64,000 bases of DNA from the NCBI GenBank assembly GCA_016703535.1, contig JADJBV010000001.1:1178001-1242000 (forward strand), in the 5' to 3' direction. Positions 16,843 to 25,857 of this stretch are shown piece by piece. How positions within the stretch are numbered: position 1 is the stretch's first letter; each line of letters opens with the position of its first letter. Source of the stretch: Deltaproteobacteria bacterium (GTDB lineage: Bacteria > Myxococcota > Kuafuiibacteriia > Kuafuiibacteriales > Kuafuiibacteriaceae). The notes under the pieces are model-generated. The model was not told where the DNA came from. It did no database searches and saw nothing but the letters and a program-made list of their open reading frames with translations. The position numbers were made by a program, and so were the translations under genes.

Positions 16843-19839
16843 TTAGCGGCGGCGCCGGAAGGCGAGGGCCAGGCCGAGGAGGAGACCGGCGGCCCAGGCG
16901 CGATCCGCTGGGGCCGGTGAGGTGGCGCTGCAGCCGCAACCCTCCTCACCCTCCAGCTGGGTCAACTCGCCGTTGCCATTGGGCTGGCAGGCGGCGGGAT
17001 CGCTGGCGCAGTCCGGCATCATCTGGGCGGGCGTGGCGCTGCAGTTGGCCTGGCAGCCGTCGCCGTCCGTCAGGTTGCCGTCGTCGCAGCTTTCGCCCGG
17101 ATCCACTTGGCCGTCACCGCAGGCCGGGATTCGGGCCGTGGGGCTGCAGTCGTTTTCGCAGCCGTCGCCCGAGACCTGGTTGCCGTCATCGCAGGCCTCG
17201 GCCCCGTCGAGCCGACCATCGCCACACGAGGAGGCCTGATCGAAGGCCACCACGCAGAAGTCGTCGATGGTCCAGCCGCCGAACTCGAGGCCGGCGTCGG
17301 ACTGGAGCACGAAGGCCACCTGCACCGCGCCGTCTTCGATCGTCCCCGACAGATCGACGTCTTGGAAGCGCCACTCCTTGTCCTCGTGGTGGGTGCTGCC
17401 CCGGCCGCTCCCGGTCACGTAGTTGCTCCAGACCACCGCGCCATTGGAGGTGATCCGGGCCTGATCAAAGTCCCCGTCTTCCACCGTCAACCAACGGCGA
17501 TATTGGAGGCGGACGTTGGTGTGGCCCTGGACGTCGATCCGCGGACCGGTCAAGGCGTTGGTCTTGCCCGGCTGATATTTGCCGTTGAAGTTACCGCCGC
17601 CGAGATCGTTGCCGTAGACCTGGGTGCCCGAATACGCCGCGCCCGGATCGCCGCTGCCGGCGGTCCCACCGGGGGGGCCCCAGGCCCAGTCGTCGGCCCC
17701 TTGACCCGCCTGGCCGGCCAACAACGCGTGGGTGAAGTCGCTGCCCGGATCGGTCTCGAAGTTGGTGCAGTAGAGTTCGGTCACCTCACCGACAAAACGT
17801 TCGTACCAAGGGTCGGCGGCGTTGTCCGGGTAACGAACGAGGTCGCCGCTGCCCAAGGTGACCTCCAGTTGATATTGGAGCACCGAACCCGGCGCTTGGG
17901 GCGGGATCGCCGCCTCGTAGCCGGTGGCCACCGGGTTGAGGGTCACGTTGCCCGAGACCTGGGGGTTGTCTCGGAGTCGCCAATTGAGGGTCATGGCGCT
18001 GATGGTCGAACCGGGGCAGGCGGGGCCGCCGGTCGCGACCGGCACCGAGATCACCTCACCGCTGACGACCGGGACCCCCAAGGGTGGGCCAATTTGGCTC
18101 GGATCGGCCAAGCCGTGGCGCGCGAAGGCCTCGTTGATCTCACACTGGTTCGGCGTGCCGTTCATCAGGTTGCCGTCGTCGTCGTCGGCCGCGAGGACCT
18201 CGGCGTAGGACGACGGGATGTCCGAGGAGCGACGGATGGCCTGGTACCAGAGGAAGTCGGTGCGTTCGATCCCGGCCTCTTGGCCCAACTTGGTGATCAA
18301 CGCCTTGCGAAGATCCCACAAGGTGCCGCCGATGATGATCCCGGTGGTGTGCGGTTCACCGACGTCGTCGGGCCACACCGCGTCGTTGGCCTCGTCCAGG
18401 TGCCGCAGCGGTTGGTTGTTGTAGAAGAAACCTCGGGCCATGCCGGGGTCGTCGGTGATGGTGGCCGCCAGGTAGTCGCTGACGCCCTCCGACAAGGCGG
18501 TGTCGAAGTTGCCGACGCCTCGGATGATGGCGTTGGCGTGAATGCTGTGGCCGGTCTCGTGATAGACCACGTCCGGGATCCGGGCGGTGTTTTCGCACTG
18601 CCGGCTGGAGACGAAGAAGTTGATGGTCTGGCCGTCCGAAAAGGCGTTGCAGGCCTCGGCGATGTTGACCGTCGCCTGCAGGACCTCCCGGGTCACGAAG
18701 CCCAGGTTGGGGGCGATCTTGGCGCCCCGGTTGCGAACGATGGTGCCGGCGATGAAGGCGTTGAGCTGAGCGTCGACCAACTCCTCGTTGCGCTCATCCC
18801 AGCTCAAGGTGCCGCCATCCGAGAGGGTGCCGCTGAAGTTGGCCAAGGCGCCGGCCTCGTTGATCACCGTCACCGCCGGACCCCGGGGTGAAAACGTTAC
18901 ATTCAATGGATCGGTGCCGGCCCAGCTCAAGACGCCGTTGCCGTCGGTGGTGGCCGCGCCGACCGTCAAGACCGGGGCCACTTTGTCGCTGCGGGTCGAA
19001 CGCGGGTACCGATCGGGGGTGTTGAAGCGGATCTCCCCGGAGGCGAAGCGCAGGAGCGACTCCCGGCCGACCGGGGCCAAGGAGTGGGCGTCCAAGTAGA
19101 CCACCCAGCGGCCGCTTGGGGTCTTTTGGCCCAACTCCACCTCGACCACCACCCGGTGTTGGGCGGTGCCGTCGGCCAAAAAGATCGGCAAGACCAGGGG
19201 GCCTTCGACCCGGCGGAACTGGAAGGGGCCCGGGGCCTGGGTCTTCATCCAGTTGGCGGCCTGGCGGGCGGCGGCGTCCCGATCGAAGTCGGCCGGGACC
19301 TGAAGATCCAGCTGGGGCACGGCCTCCGATCCGATCACGAAGATCCGGTCGTTTTTGATCCGCAAGTTGACTTGCGCGCCTTTCACCGCCGCGCCTCGGT
19401 GCCGCTGCTGAAAGCCCAGGGTCCTCAGGCCCGACTGTTCGTCCCAGTCGTTGGCGACCAACTCCAGATCCGAGAGGGCCAAGCCGGGGGCCAGGAGGTC
19501 CAGGTGTTCGGCCAAGAGCGCTTTGGCCGCCTCGACGGCCAAGCGTGGGCTCAGGCTGGATCCCGGGGCGGCGATGCCGGCGCCGTAGATCCGCTGGGGC
19601 ACGCCGGTCTGGGCGTCGAAGCTGGCGCGCCAGCCGGGACCGTTTTGCTCCAAAAAGCGCTGAACAGCGGGCCGGGCCGCGACCGGCACTTGCCAGCCGA
19701 TCGGCCGCTCCAGCCGGACCTTTTGGCCGTCGGCCAAGCGGAGGCCACCATGGTCATCTTCGTTGGGCGCAAAGGCCGAGGCCGTTGCGGGTAGAGAGGT
19801 CAGGGCGAGCGCGAGGGCGACGCGCACAAAGTTCAACAT
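16843..19839 (-). CDS. secreted metalloprotease with DUF4215 repeats and MYXO-CTERM-like tail
   Basis: The 998-residue product has a signal peptide (cleavage near ASA-F), a FTP/PepSY-like propeptide (about 60-260) and a gluzincin catalytic domain. The zinc motif is H427-E-T-G-H431 and the third ligand is probably E451 in LSEGVSDYLA, as in thermolysin- and fungalysin-like enzymes. A jelly-roll-like region follows (about 690-870). Two Cys-rich DUF4215 repeats come next (CDDGNQVSGDGCENDC and CDDGNLTDGDGCQANC). The C-terminus GCGCSATSPAP, a hydrophobic helix and RRRR form a MYXO-CTERM-like sorting tail. It is therefore likely surface-anchored or processed during export. A GAGG ribosome binding site precedes the ATG. 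Confidence 0.88.
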   Translation of the reverse strand: MLNFVRVALALALTSLPATASAFAPNEDDHGGLRLADGQKVRLERPIGWQVPVAARPAVQRFLEQNGPGWRASFDAQTGVPQRIYGAGIAAPGSSLSPRLAVEAAKALLAEHLDLLAPGLALSDLELVANDWDEQSGLRTLGFQQRHRGAAVKGAQVNLRIKNDRIFVIGSEAVPQLDLQVPADFDRDAAARQAANWMKTQAPGPFQFRRVEGPLVLPIFLADGTAQHRVVVEVELGQKTPSGRWVVYLDAHSLAPVGRESLLRFASGEIRFNTPDRYPRSTRSDKVAPVLTVGAATTDGNGVLSWAGTDPLNVTFSPRGPAVTVINEAGALANFSGTLSDGGTLSWDERNEELVDAQLNAFIAGTIVRNRGAKIAPNLGFVTREVLQATVNIAEACNAFSDGQTINFFVSSRQCENTARIPDVVYHETGHSIHANAIIRGVGNFDTALSEGVSDYLAATITDDPGMARGFFYNNQPLRHLDEANDAVWPDDVGEPHTTGIIIGGTLWDLRKALITKLGQEAGIERTDFLWYQAIRRSSDIPSSYAEVLAADDDDGNLMNGTPNQCEINEAFARHGLADPSQIGPPLGVPVVSGEVISVPVATGGPACPGSTISAMTLNWRLRDNPQVSGNVTLNPVATGYEAAIPPQAPGSVLQYQLEVTLGSGDLVRYPDNAADPWYERFVGEVTELYCTNFETDPGSDFTHALLAGQAGQGADDWAWGPPGGTAGSGDPGAAYSGTQVYGNDLGGGNFNGKYQPGKTNALTGPRIDVQGHTNVRLQYRRWLTVEDGDFDQARITSNGAVVWSNYVTGSGRGSTHHEDKEWRFQDVDLSGTIEDGAVQVAFVLQSDAGLEFGGWTIDDFCVVAFDQASSCGDGRLDGAEACDDGNQVSGDGCENDCSPTARIPACGDGQVDPGESCDDGNLTDGDGCQANCSATPAQMMPDCASDPAACQPNGNGELTQLEGEEGCGCSATSPAPADRAWAAGLLLGLALAFRRRR

Positions 19840-20082
19840 GCCTACCTCGATCCGCCAGCTTCAGGTCAGAGCTGTCGGTCCTACCGCACGCCGTCCCGGG
19901 CGCGCGGTCCAAGTCCCGACATGGCTCGTAGCAGCCCCCCTCGGGCACGGATAGACGCGCACTTGACCGACCTCGGTTCTCTCCTGAGACAAAACGTCCT
20001 CACCCTGAACGTGGGGTGGGCTCCCATCGGCCCTTCGGCGGACGCTTGCCTTCAAGGTCGGGGTTGGCGAACCTCCACGGCC

Positions 20083-21147
20083 GTGTCCCGTCCGGTCCTT
20101 TACCCGCTCCTTTTCGCCTCACTCCTGCCGTCGTTGGCTCAGGCCGGGACCGCGGATCCCAAGGCCAAAAAGAAGGAGGTCCTCTCCAAGGTCTACGTGG
20201 TCGAGAAGAAGTACCGCTCGATGAAGGGCCCGGACTCGACGGTCGAGATCAAGCTGGGGGACGGCAAGACCGACGAGTTGATCTGGGTGACCGGCTATCA
20301 GGCGGTGATGGTCGGTGAAGACGGGATCACGCCGATGCCCCAAGAGTTCATGTGCCACTCCAACCTGGATCTCGATCCCCGGGCCCACCAAAAGGCCATG
20401 CAAAACGCCGAAGGCGGGATCTCCGGGCGTTTGTTCACCTTGTCCCAGGGCCAGTTCGACATCCACTTTCCTCCGGGCTTCGGCATCCCGATGCGCTCCA
20501 GCGAGGCCCTCTCCTTGACCACCCAGGTCCTCAACCTCAACCACGACAACCCCAAGGCCAAGGTCCGGCACCGGGTGACCGTCGAGTACCTGCGGGACGC
20601 CGAGGCCAGCCGGCCGATGAAGGCCCTCTTTCAAAAGAGCGTCTACGGCTTGGTGTTGTTGGACGGCAAAGATGGGCGCTTTGGCATGTCGATCGACGAC
20701 TCCCCGAGTGAGGCCCACGGCCCCGGGTGTTTGGCGGGGCAAAACGCCTCGACCCACGAATACAACGACGAGTTCGGCCGCAAGTTCACCGGCCACTGGG
20801 TGGTGCCGCCGGGCCGACAGGTCAACCGCACGCCGGTCAGCCGGCTCCTGGATCTGCCCTACGACACCACGGCCCACTACATCGCGGTGCACCTGCACCC
20901 CTTCGCCGAGTCGCTGGAGCTCTACGACCTCACCGACAAAAAGACCGTGTTCAAGAGCAAGGCCCGGGGCTACGCCGACAAGATCGGCCTGGATCACGTG
21001 GACTATTTCGAGAGTGAGGCGGGGCTGCTCCTCTACAAAGATCACGAATACGAGCTGATCAGCGTCTACAACAACACCACGAAGGAGGAGCACGACTCGA
21101 TGGCGGTGATGTACATGTACGTGCTCGACAAACGCTTCAAGAAGTAG
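20083..21147 (+). CDS. secreted protein resembling copper type II monooxygenases (PHM CuB-type domain)
   Basis: I chose the GTG at 20083 because it gives a clear signal peptide (LYPLLFASLLPSLAQA) and a 354-residue protein; longer in-frame starts up to 19921 lack any feature. The C-terminal half resembles the second domain of peptidylglycine alpha-hydroxylating monooxygenase. H270-x-H272 in AVHLHPF and M340 in EEHDSMAVMYMYV are spaced like the CuB ligands of PHM (about 68 residues apart versus 70). In the first half, H92 in FMCHSN and H154 in NLNHDN could be CuA-site remnants, but the paired histidines are absent. It could be a copper-binding protein or a divergent oxygenase. It is divergent from the protease gene. 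Confidence 0.5.
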   Translation: MSRPVLYPLLFASLLPSLAQAGTADPKAKKKEVLSKVYVVEKKYRSMKGPDSTVEIKLGDGKTDELIWVTGYQAVMVGEDGITPMPQEFMCHSNLDLDPRAHQKAMQNAEGGISGRLFTLSQGQFDIHFPPGFGIPMRSSEALSLTTQVLNLNHDNPKAKVRHRVTVEYLRDAEASRPMKALFQKSVYGLVLLDGKDGRFGMSIDDSPSEAHGPGCLAGQNASTHEYNDEFGRKFTGHWVVPPGRQVNRTPVSRLLDLPYDTTAHYIAVHLHPFAESLELYDLTDKKTVFKSKARGYADKIGLDHVDYFESEAGLLLYKDHEYELISVYNNTTKEEHDSMAVMYMYVLDKRFKK

Positions 21148-21158
21148 GCGCCCCCGGA

Positions 21159-22457
21159 TTAGTTGACCCGGGTCAAGTAATATAAGCCGAGGGGCTGACC
21201 GTTGGCCTCGACGCCGGCGCCGACCACCAGGTCCCGGCCCAGGACCACCGCGGCGGTCGGGCGACCGAAGCCAAAGTGTTGGGTGGGGCAAAAGCGGCCA
21301 TCGCCGGCTCGGAAGGCCAACTCGCCGTCGCTGCCGAACACGAAGGCGCCTTCTTCGTAGCCGAGGAGGTGGCTGACCCCGGTGGGCAAGGGCTGCTCGT
21401 CCAACTTCCAGCTTTGGGTCTGGAAATCGAGGAGATAGGTCTCGCCCCGTTCGGTGCCCGCCAAGAGCCCGCCGGGCAGGAGCCCGAAGGCGGTGACCAC
21501 CGCCCCGTGGGTCTCCAACATGATCGTCAGGACTTGCCCTTGCGGATCGCCGACCACGGTGCCGGTGGTCTCGGGGGAGGCGTAGAGGGCTTGGCCCGGC
21601 GAGATCCAGAGCAGCGGGCTCGGCCAGACGCCCGGTCGAATCGAGGTCAACAGGGAGAAGGCGCCGCCCCGATAGACCTCCAGGTTGCCCGCGTCGCCCA
21701 AGGTGTAGAGCTCCAGCTGGGGATCGGGCTGGGCGCCCGCCAACCGCCGGATCGGCGACGGGAGGGTGGTCGAGGCCACCGGCGAAAAGGTCAGGCGCTG
21801 GTTGTCGTACCGCCCGGTGGACAAGATCCCGGTCTGGTCACCCACCCACAGGGTCCCATCTTCGCCGCCGAACGCCGCGGTCACCGGGATGCCAAGGGGT
21901 TCGAGGGGCCGGGGGCCCAGCTGGGTCACCGCCAGCGCGTGGCCGTCTTCCGTGAACACCAGGGCCTCTCCACCCCAGGCCACCCCACTCGACACCGTCC
22001 CCAGGTTGGCGGTCGGCCAGGCGGTGGCCTCGAAGATCGGGCAATCGAAGGACGGGGCGATGGCCAACCTCAAGGAGGGGAGCACCGGGCCCTCGGGGAC
22101 CTCCCAGCGCACCACCGGATCCAACCCCAGGTCGGCGGTGTAGGCGACGTTCGCGGGCGGCAGGAGCCGGCCGCTGGGATCGATCCGGAGCGGGCCCATC
22201 TGGAGGCCGAAGGACTCGAGGGGTTGGTCGTAGCCGAAGGCGTACAGGCGGATCGGCTCATCCCGTTGGGTCGTCACCGGCGCCAGGGCCCCCAATTCGG
22301 GGCCGGGAGCGCCCAAAACCGACTCGATCGAGCCCTCCCGTTCGACCACCAAGATCACCGGTCCGGACCCGACCGGAGGCGGGGGCACCACGTAGGAGAG
22401 TTCACTCCGCTGACAGCTGAGCAGGGTCAGGGCCAGCCCGAGGCCAGAGCGCCGCAC
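21159..22457 (-). CDS. predicted beta-propeller lipoprotein of unknown function
   Basis: The 432-residue product starts at GTG and has a short signal with a lipobox (ALTLLSCQ), predicting lipidation at about residue 15. The rest is made of repeated short strands with W/G-rich turns such as LWVGDQTGIL, ALYASPETTG, LLAGTERGETYLL and AFVFGSDGELAFR, which suggests a propeller fold like that of WD40/NHL-type surface proteins. No enzyme motif is visible. It converges with the copper-protein gene (11 bases apart) and is divergent from sucA. Confidence 0.6.
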   Translation of the reverse strand: MRRSGLGLALTLLSCQRSELSYVVPPPPVGSGPVILVVEREGSIESVLGAPGPELGALAPVTTQRDEPIRLYAFGYDQPLESFGLQMGPLRIDPSGRLLPPANVAYTADLGLDPVVRWEVPEGPVLPSLRLAIAPSFDCPIFEATAWPTANLGTVSSGVAWGGEALVFTEDGHALAVTQLGPRPLEPLGIPVTAAFGGEDGTLWVGDQTGILSTGRYDNQRLTFSPVASTTLPSPIRRLAGAQPDPQLELYTLGDAGNLEVYRGGAFSLLTSIRPGVWPSPLLWISPGQALYASPETTGTVVGDPQGQVLTIMLETHGAVVTAFGLLPGGLLAGTERGETYLLDFQTQSWKLDEQPLPTGVSHLLGYEEGAFVFGSDGELAFRAGDGRFCPTQHFGFGRPTAAVVLGRDLVVGAGVEANGQPLGLYYLTRVN

Positions 22458-22581
22458 CCCGGGAGTATGACACGCCCCCCGACCATCCGGGCGTCGCTAA
22501 AGGGAACCCGCGAGGGACGTTGCTTCGACTCCCTGCGTCGAAATGGCGTTGAGCCGCCCTCCCCAAAACGTTAGAGCGATC

Positions 22582-25500
22582 ATGATGTCGGCACCGACGC
22601 CAGCTTTGGGCAACGACAGCCTCGCCTTCGTGGAGGCGCTCTACGCCGACTACGTGGTCGACCCTCACTCGGTCGACGAGGGATGGCGACGTTACTTCGA
22701 CGCCTTGGCCACTGAAGGTGGGGCACCCAACGGCAACGGCAACGGCCACTCGGTCCAGCTCGGCCCGTCCTTTGGGCGCTACAGCATCTTCAACCCGGCC
22801 TCGGCCACCGGCAGCAATGGCCGGGCCGCACCGGCCGCCGTCGCTGCGACCGGAGCGGTCGTCGTTCGGCCCGAAGCCCAACGCCGGCTCGGCTTCTTTC
22901 GATCCCTCGATCCCTTCCGCGACGTCCCCGACGCCGAACTTTTGGCGATCGCCGAACGGGCGGAGGTGAAGCGCTTCCCCGCCGGCGCGGTGATCGTCGA
23001 GGAAGGTTCGGCCGGCGGCGAACTCTACCTGTTGACCCACGGCAAAGCCGAGATCCGCCGGGGAGAGCAGCTGGTGGCCGAGCTGGGCTCGGGTGAGGTG
23101 GTCGGGGGCCTTTCGCTCTTCGATCCTGCACCCCGCAAGGCCAGCGCCCGGGCCAAAGGTGAGGTGGAGCTGCTCTATGTCAGCACCGCCACCTTGCTCG
23201 CTTTGTTCGCCGCTCAACCCAACGTCGCCGCCGCCTTGCTCCAAGGACTGAGCCGACGGCTCAAGGACAGCGGCACGTTGCAAGATCGGGTCGACCAGCT
23301 GATTCGCGCCTACCGGGTCCGGGGCCACCTGATCGTCGATCTCGATCCGCTGGGGAAAAGTGAAGAACTCTACCCCGAGCTGAACCCGGCCTACTACGGC
23401 TTTACGCCCGACGACTACGACAAGGTCTTCTCCAGCACCACCTTCCCCGGCACCTCGACCATGACCCTGCGGGAGATGCTGGACCACCTGCGGCGCACCT
23501 ACTGTCGTTCGATCGGTGTGCAGTTCATGCACATCGACAACATCCGCATCAAGAGCTGGCTCCAGACCACCATGGAGTCCACTCAAAACGTGCGAAAGTT
23601 GGCGGTCGAGGAGCAGATCCGGATCCTGACCAAACTCACCGACGCCGAAATCTTCGAGCAGTTCATCCACAAGAAGTTCATCGGGGCCAAACGTTTCTCC
23701 TGTGAAGGCGCCGAGAGCTTGATCCCGCTCCTCGACATGGCCATCCAGGCGGCCGGTGAATACGGCCTGCAAGAGGTGGTGATCGGCATGGCCCACCGGG
23801 GCCGGCTCAACGTCTTGGCCAACATCATGGACAAGAGCCCGCGCCAGATCTTCCACGAGTTCGACGACGCCAACCCGGATCGTTACCTGGGCCGGGGCGA
23901 CGTCAAATATCACCTCGGTTATTCGAGCGATCGGGTCACCACCAGCGGAAAAAAGGTCCACCTCTCCTTGGCCTTCAACCCCAGCCACCTGGAGTTCGTG
24001 AACCCGGTGGTGGCCGGCCGGGTCCGGGCCAAACAAGATCGCCACCACGACACCGAACGGCGCCAGGGCATGGGCATCATGATCCACGGCGACGCGGCCT
24101 TCGCCGGCCAGGGGGTGACCCAAGAGACGCTGAACCTCAGCGAACTGCACGGGTACCGGACCGGCGGCACGCTGCACGTGGTGGTCAACAACCAGATCGG
24201 CTTCACCACCAACCCGAGCGAAGGGCGCTCGACCCACTACGCGACCGACGTCGCCAAGATGCTTCAGATCCCGATCATCCACGTCAACGGCGAACACCCC
24301 GAGGCGGTGGCCCAGGCCATCCACTTGGCCATGGCCTTCCGGGAGGAGTTCCAGAAGGACGTGGTCATCGACATGTATTGTTACCGTCGCTTCGGCCACA
24401 ACGAAGGCGACGAGCCGGCCTTCACCCAGCCGGTGCTCTACCAAAAGATCCGGGCCCGCAAGTCGGTGCGGGAGGCCTACGTCGAGAACCTCTTGGCCCT
24501 GGGCAGCCTCCGCCAAGATCAAGCCGATCGGATCGTCGTCGAGCGGCGTGAACACCTGGAGCACGAGCTGGGGGTGGCCCGAGACACCAACTATCAAACC
24601 ATCGAGATCTCGGTGGGCGAAGGCGCCTGGCGCACCTTCCAGGGTGGCCTCGATCAAGACCCGGATCCCGACACCGGGGTGAACAAAGAGAAGTTGAGTG
24701 AGCTGCTCCTGGCCCAAACTCGGGTGCCGGAGGGCTTTACGCCCCACCCCAAGATCGAGAAGTTGTTGGAGTCCCGGGCTCGGATGGCCAGGGGTGAAGA
24801 GCCCCTCGACTGGGGTGCGGCGGAGGCCTTGGCCTTCGCGAGTTTGCTCGATCAAGGCACCCGGGTGCGGCTTTCGGGCCAAGACTCGGGCCGCGGCACC
24901 TTCAGCCACCGGCACGCGGTCCTCCACGATTTCCAGAACGGGCAACGGCACGTTCCGCTCCGCAACCTCTCGCCGAATCAAGGGCCCTTCGATGTCTTCA
25001 ACTCGCCCCTCTCGGAGGTGGCGGTGCTCGGCTTCGAATATGGCTACAGCCTGGACGCGCCCGAGGCCCTGGTCTTGTGGGAGGCCCAGTTCGGCGACTT
25101 CGCCAACGTCGCTCAGGTGATCATCGATCAGTTTTTGGTGAGTGGTGAAGAGAAGTGGCGGCGCTTCAGCGGCCTGACCCTACTTTTGCCCCACGGCTTC
25201 GAGGGCCAAGGCCCCGAACACTCCAGCGCCCGCTTGGAGCGGTTTTTGGTCGCCGCCGCCGAAGACAACCTGCAGGTCGCCAACCTGACCACGCCGGCCC
25301 AGCTGTTTCACCTGCTCCGACGCCAGGTGGTGCGAAAGTTGAGGAAGCCGCTGGTGGTGATGTCGCCCAAAAGTTTGTTGCGGCACCCCGAGGTGGTCAG
25401 CTCCTTGGACGATCTGGCGCAAGGGGGCTTTCGGCGGATCTTGCCCGATCCCGAGCCGCGGATGATGCCCAGCGGGGTCCGGAAGATCCTGATGTGCAGC

Positions 25501-25836
25501 GGCAAGGTCTACTACGACCTGAAAAAACACCGGGCCGACACCTCGGCCTTCGACGTGGCCCTGGTGCGCCTGGAACAATATTACCCGCTCCAGCAGCCGC
25601 TCCTCGAGGAGGCCCTCCGGCCCTTCCCGGCCGGGACCCCGCTGGTCTGGGTGCAAGAGGAGCCCCGCAACATGGGCGCCTTCAACTTCCTCCGCTACAA
25701 GTTGGGGGATCAGGCCCTGGGCCGCTTCCCGCTGTCGGTGGTCTCTCGCCCCGAGTCGGCCAGCCCCGCGACGGGCTCGAACAACGCTCACAAGAAGGAG
25801 CAAGCGATGCTCCTCGAACAAGCCTTTCGCCGCTGA
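22582..25836 (+). CDS. sucA: 2-oxoglutarate dehydrogenase E1 with inserted cyclic-nucleotide-binding-type domain
   Basis: This 1084-residue thiamine diphosphate enzyme decarboxylates 2-oxoglutarate in the TCA cycle and passes the succinyl group to SucB. I chose ATG 22582 (another ATG follows at once) because the family's N-terminal helix begins shortly after (SLAFVEALYADYV, about 12-40). A Gly/Asn/Ala-rich linker leads to an extra domain at about 103-226 of the CRP/PKA-R type: FFRSLDPFRDVPDAELLAI, a GAVIVEEGSAGGELYLL strand-turn and a phosphate-binding cassette (GGLSLFDPAPRKASARA, 175-191). In the cassette the usual Glu is G176, but the Arg (R185) and Ser/Thr (S188) are kept. The standard E1 core then starts at LIRAYRVRGHL (about 250) and is complete, including IHGDAAFAGQGVTQETLNLS. 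Bacterial E1 proteins are about 930-950 residues, so the insert explains the excess. The next gene is sucB, 21 bases on. Confidence 0.95.
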   Translation: MMSAPTPALGNDSLAFVEALYADYVVDPHSVDEGWRRYFDALATEGGAPNGNGNGHSVQLGPSFGRYSIFNPASATGSNGRAAPAAVAATGAVVVRPEAQRRLGFFRSLDPFRDVPDAELLAIAERAEVKRFPAGAVIVEEGSAGGELYLLTHGKAEIRRGEQLVAELGSGEVVGGLSLFDPAPRKASARAKGEVELLYVSTATLLALFAAQPNVAAALLQGLSRRLKDSGTLQDRVDQLIRAYRVRGHLIVDLDPLGKSEELYPELNPAYYGFTPDDYDKVFSSTTFPGTSTMTLREMLDHLRRTYCRSIGVQFMHIDNIRIKSWLQTTMESTQNVRKLAVEEQIRILTKLTDAEIFEQFIHKKFIGAKRFSCEGAESLIPLLDMAIQAAGEYGLQEVVIGMAHRGRLNVLANIMDKSPRQIFHEFDDANPDRYLGRGDVKYHLGYSSDRVTTSGKKVHLSLAFNPSHLEFVNPVVAGRVRAKQDRHHDTERRQGMGIMIHGDAAFAGQGVTQETLNLSELHGYRTGGTLHVVVNNQIGFTTNPSEGRSTHYATDVAKMLQIPIIHVNGEHPEAVAQAIHLAMAFREEFQKDVVIDMYCYRRFGHNEGDEPAFTQPVLYQKIRARKSVREAYVENLLALGSLRQDQADRIVVERREHLEHELGVARDTNYQTIEISVGEGAWRTFQGGLDQDPDPDTGVNKEKLSELLLAQTRVPEGFTPHPKIEKLLESRARMARGEEPLDWGAAEALAFASLLDQGTRVRLSGQDSGRGTFSHRHAVLHDFQNGQRHVPLRNLSPNQGPFDVFNSPLSEVAVLGFEYGYSLDAPEALVLWEAQFGDFANVAQVIIDQFLVSGEEKWRRFSGLTLLLPHGFEGQGPEHSSARLERFLVAAAEDNLQVANLTTPAQLFHLLRRQVVRKLRKPLVVMSPKSLLRHPEVVSSLDDLAQGGFRRILPDPEPRMMPSGVRKILMCSGKVYYDLKKHRADTSAFDVALVRLEQYYPLQQPLLEEALRPFPAGTPLVWVQEEPRNMGAFNFLRYKLGDQALGRFPLSVVSRPESASPATGSNNAHKKEQAMLLEQAFRR

Positions 25837-25857
25837 TTCAGAAGAAAGTCGATCCCA

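Noticed and set aside
22402..24981. Long minus-strand frame opposite sucA
   Set aside because: sucA is certain from motifs; the opposite frame has no recognisable domain.
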